From Cranoglanis bouderius (lineage: Eukaryota > Chordata > Actinopteri > Siluriformes > Cranoglanididae), in the NCBI GenBank assembly GCA_023630585.1, contig CM042547.1:5172868-5236867 (forward strand): a stretch of DNA of 64,000 nucleotides, given 5' to 3'. The notes under the pieces are model-generated. The model saw only the letters and a program-made list of their open reading frames with translations. It had not been told where the DNA came from and made no database searches. Positions within the stretch are counted from its first letter, which is position 1; every line of letters begins with the position of its first letter. The translations under genes and the position numbers were made by a program. This document shows positions 62,754 through 64,000 of this stretch, piece after piece.

Positions 62754-63202
62754 CACTACATGGCCAAAAGTATGTGGACACCTGACAATCAGACCCATAT
62801 GTGGGCCTTCCACATGATTATCATCCTGTTCCAGCACGATAATGCCCCTGTGTACAAAGCGAGCTCCGTGAAGACATGGTTTGATGGTAGGAGTGGAGGA
62901 ACTCGAGTGTCCTGCACAGAGCCCTGACCTCAACCCCACTGAACACCTTTGGGATGAACTGGAACACCAACTGAACCCCAGACCTCCTCACCAAACATCA
63001 GTGCCTGACCTCACTAATGCTCTTGTAGCTGAATGAACACAAATCCCCACAGCCACGCTCCAAAATCTAGTGGAAAGCCTTCCCAGAAGAGTGGAGCTTA
63101 TTATAACATTAAAGGGGGACTAAATCTGGAATGGTACAGTATGTTCAACAAGCACATATGGGTGTGATGCTCAGGTGTCCACGTACTTTTGGCTATATAG
63201 TG
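62754..63202 (+). mobile_element. Tc1-like element, seventh family, internally deleted
   Basis: The left tip 'cactacatggccaaaagtat' and right tip 'acttttggctatatagtg' are inverted, with TA at 63203-63204. The 449 bp keep only transposase fragments on the + strand: FQHDNAPVYKASSVKTWFDG (second catalytic Asp) and a DLNPTEHLWDELEHQL-like block (catalytic Glu) in shifted frames. More than two thirds of the gene is missing, including the first catalytic Asp. Confidence 0.88.
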
Positions 63203-63339
63203 TATGTATCAGAAGTAAATATGTTCAGAAGAGAAAGCTGTTGTTCAGGAGAGAAATCCTGTCCCTATGAAGTCCTGTAAATCAAAAGGCAAAAATTACA
63301 TTAACATCTAACCAATCAGGACAAAGAGGTGTCTCAACT

Positions 63340-63890
63340 TGCTTGGCAACGTCAACATTAATCCGGATACATTTGCAAAGGCATATTTTTCTCTATGTTT
63401 TGGTTTTCCGCCCACACTGAGTTTTTGTCCAGCGAAAACGAAGCTTATCTCCCAAGGGGATAAATTTGAAAGTGCCATTTTCACGTTGTAGTGTGGACCA
63501 AGAAAACAGTGATATTCAAAAACGATGACGTGTTTTTAGTCATGTGATGCAGTCATGTGACCCATTCAACTCAAAACAAACAAGATGGTGGACGATGTAC
63601 TACAGTTGTTGTGCCTGCTATCCAGTTTGATAGCTTTGTTAAAGATTAATGTCACGTTGTACAACCTTCAGATTGTATTTTTAAATAAATGCCTGACGGA
63701 AATGACGCAGGCCAAAGCTTCTTACATTTTTACGTATGCGCAATATAGGGATGTAAGCGTTTTCAGACGTTTCAGTGTGGAAAAGCAATTTTTGGAAAAC
63801 GTTTGAAAACACCAGTGTAGACGGAGAGCGTTTTAAAAGCAAAAATGCAGTTTTCTGATCTATCTGGATTAATGTGGACGTAGCTTTAGT
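63340..63890. mobile_element. Non-autonomous element with 'CCACATTAATCC' ends
   Basis: Left 'gtcaacattaatccggatac' and right (reverse complement) 'gtccacattaatccagatag' are imperfect inverted ends about 40 bp long. The interior has paired 'ccacactgag' and 'agtgtggac' words and 'gcgttttcaga' blocks typical of Harbinger-like fish elements. The frame starting MVDDVLQLLCLLSSLIALLK at 63585 (73 codons) is the kind of leftover first-ORF start such elements can carry, but it has no recognised domain. Confidence 0.5.
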
Positions 63891-64000
63891 CATGTTGCAC
63901 TTGCATTCAAGCAATCTAGTTTAGACATGTTTTAGGGGCCTGGTTTTTCGAGGGATGGCTCACCAGCGGGGCTGTATTTCTTCACATTTCGAGTTTCAAA
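63891..64000. other. Window end, nothing recognised
   Basis: Unique sequence. Confidence 0.4.

Overview
The window looks like nuclear DNA of a ray-finned fish, probably an otophysan such as a catfish, although I cannot fix the species. The evidence is a dense set of Tc1/mariner (DD34E) transposons, tRNA-derived SINEs of the type common in fish, L2/CR1-like LINE 3' ends, very long GT/CT/GA/AT microsatellites, and one CpG-rich island in otherwise AT-rich DNA. No prokaryotic genes, operons, CRISPR arrays, rRNA genes or free-standing tRNA genes were seen.

Region by region: 0-7.7 kb holds an old Tc1 remnant, a SINE, two LINE 3' ends and a fold-back hairpin. 7.8-16 kb holds three Tc1-like elements. 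One has both 239-bp terminal repeats and an open transposase, one has an intact frame apart from a nonsense codon plus a lost catalytic Asp, and one is only a 5' half. 15.3-21.2 kb is rich in microsatellites and SINE copies and includes a 186-bp tandem duplication. 21-33 kb is mostly unique, AT-rich and gene-free, with several stretches that read like conserved vertebrate enhancers (inference only). 33.6-36.1 kb has a 0.9-kb polypyrimidine tract, a possible 58-bp exon and a self-complementary microsatellite. 36.4-45 kb holds further internally deleted Tc1 elements. 47-51.3 kb is the most complex part: an inverted duplication of a coding-like segment, a 21-bp minisatellite that grew out of a SINE, nested Tc1 elements, and a short inverted-repeat element with a visible 6-bp target duplication. 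52.1-54.1 kb is a CpG island with a candidate first coding exon on the + strand, preceded by two upstream ORFs. The rest is probable first-intron sequence with SINEs, a Tc1 remnant and a Harbinger/hAT-like non-autonomous element.

The only host gene I can propose is the one that starts near 52.55 kb on the + strand; I do not recognise its product. Everything upstream would then be its 5' intergenic region, with the possible 34.99-kb exon belonging to an alternative 5' exon or another gene. The mobile elements form parasite chains: a LINE whose 3' tail is shared with a SINE, autonomous Tc1 families and their internally deleted derivatives, and elements nested inside one another. I did not find a convincing new biological system. 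The best second-look items are the SINE-born minisatellite, the inverted duplication at 47.2-47.7 kb, the transposase with offsetting indels, and the nested-element stack at 49.6-51.2 kb.
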